NCBI GenBank assembly: GCA_001464115.1
Contig: LNES01000004.1
Location: forward strand, 62,001-126,000
Direction of reading: 5' to 3'
Source: Chlamydiae bacterium Ga0074140
GTDB taxonomy: Bacteria; Chlamydiota; Chlamydiia; Chlamydiales; Rhabdochlamydiaceae
DNA: 64,000 nucleotides
In this document: piece by piece, positions 63,529-64,000 of the stretch
Layout of the letters: each line of letters begins with the position of its first letter
Position numbering within the stretch: position 1 is the stretch's first letter
Position numbers and translations under genes: made by a program
The notes under the pieces: generated by a model
The model's input: the letters and a program-made list of their open reading frames with translations, nothing else
What the model was told of the DNA's origin: nothing
Database searches by the model: none

Positions 63529-64000
63529 TTAAATCTCAGAAATAGAACTTAAATCAATTTTCAAACCGGGGCCCATTGTCGAAGCCAGTGTAAGCGATTT
63601 GAGAAAATGGCCTTTAGCGGTTGGAGGTCTCGCTCTAGCGATTGCTGTGACGAGCGTCAGCACATTGTCACGCAGCTTCTCTTTAGCAAATGAGAGCTTT
63701 CCAACAAGAGCGTTTACAACACCGTGCTTGTCGCTCTTAAACTCGATCTTTCCGGCTTTCACTTCAGTGACTGCTTTAGCGACATCAGCTGTTACTGTTC
63801 CAGCTTTTGGCGTCGGCATGAGTCCGCGAGGACCGAGCACCTTACCGAGTTTACCTACTTCGCGCATCATGTCTGGAGTGGAAATCAGCGCATCGAAATC
63901 GGTCCAACCATTCTTAATCTTTTCAAGGAGTTCATCATGCCCTGCAAAATCAGCACCTGCAGCAAGAGCCTCTTTTACCTTGTCTCCTTTAGCAATGACG
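63529..64000 (-). CDS. rplA: 50S ribosomal protein L1, 5' end outside the window
   Basis: Read from the right edge: [20 protein letters not shown], then [40 protein letters not shown] and TKG-like [14 protein letters not shown]. These are the C-terminal ~155 of ~230 residues of L1. The ATG at 63870 is internal, not the start. It binds 23S rRNA at the L1 stalk and, in many bacteria, represses its own operon. Confidence 0.95.
   Translation of the reverse strand, partial: VIAKGDKVKEALAAGADFAGHDELLEKIKNGWTDFDALISTPDMMREVGKLGKVLGPRGLMPTPKAGTVTADVAKAVTEVKAGKIEFKSDKHGVVNALVGKLSFAKEKLRDNVLTLVTAIARARPPTAKGHFLKSLTLASTMGPGLKIDLSSISEI

Overview
The window is chromosomal DNA from a member of the Chlamydiae, most likely a chlamydia-related (environmental, protist- or animal-associated) lineage outside the Chlamydiaceae. 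The evidence is gene order. The blocks dacA-ybbR-htrB/lpxL, pyk followed by a double-length uvrA (1880 aa), pknD-valS-V-ATPase (K, I, D, B, A, DUF2764, E in reverse), and tal-rpoC-rpoB-rplL-rplJ-rplA match blocks known from Chlamydia. Here they are interleaved with accessory genes, effector-like genes and repeats that Chlamydiaceae lack at these places. GC looks moderate by eye (not computed). I cannot name a genus.

Layout. 1-4816: envelope and c-di-AMP operon (dacA, ybbR, a GT4 glycosyltransferase, htrB/lpxL, rsmE) with overlapping start/stop codons. 4817-6907: AT-rich accessory patch with a papain-like (YopT/C58-like) candidate protease. 6988-13270: pyk, then an accessory insert before uvrA holding a polymorphic-toxin-like exported protein with its immunity gene, a REP-like palindrome cluster, a membrane protein and a MORN-repeat protein ending in a CaaX-like box. 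13332-22305: uvrA, an AAA/DUF4143 ATPase behind a palindromic promoter, a small membrane protein and a patatin-like phospholipase. 22363-33126: trpS, pknD, valS, a methyltransferase-like gene, a YqfO/CutA-like gene, DAHP synthase, a lipoprotein overlapping it antisense, and a Nudix hydrolase. 33136-42748: V-type ATPase operon with fumC coupled at its end; it is interrupted by a ~520-bp palindromic element between atpA and atpB and by inverted 35-bp repeats between atpI and atpK.

42939-45528: four small exported or membrane genes, then tal. 45590-54495: a ~9-kb accessory island between tal and rpoC. It holds seven tandem small hydrophobic proteins of one family, a second palindromic element, an ABC exporter, a membrane-anchored dual-specificity phosphatase, a third palindromic element, an F-box-like protein, and a RAYT transposase remnant flanked by REP-like repeats. 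54496-64000: rpoC, rpoB, rplL, rplJ and partial rplA on the minus strand, with an intrinsic terminator after rpoC and an attenuator-like hairpin between rplL and rpoB.

How it fits together. The housekeeping genes serve c-di-AMP signalling, LPS assembly, ion or proton pumping, glycolysis and the pentose phosphate pathway, and transcription/translation. The inserted genes read as an arsenal for host manipulation (protease, phospholipase, phosphatase, F-box, MORN/CaaX, kinase) and bacterial competition (toxin plus immunity). Repeats and palindromic mini-elements sit at the seams of these inserts, some starting exactly at a gene's stop codon. The strongest candidates for something little described are the seven-gene membrane-protein array and the toxin/immunity pair.
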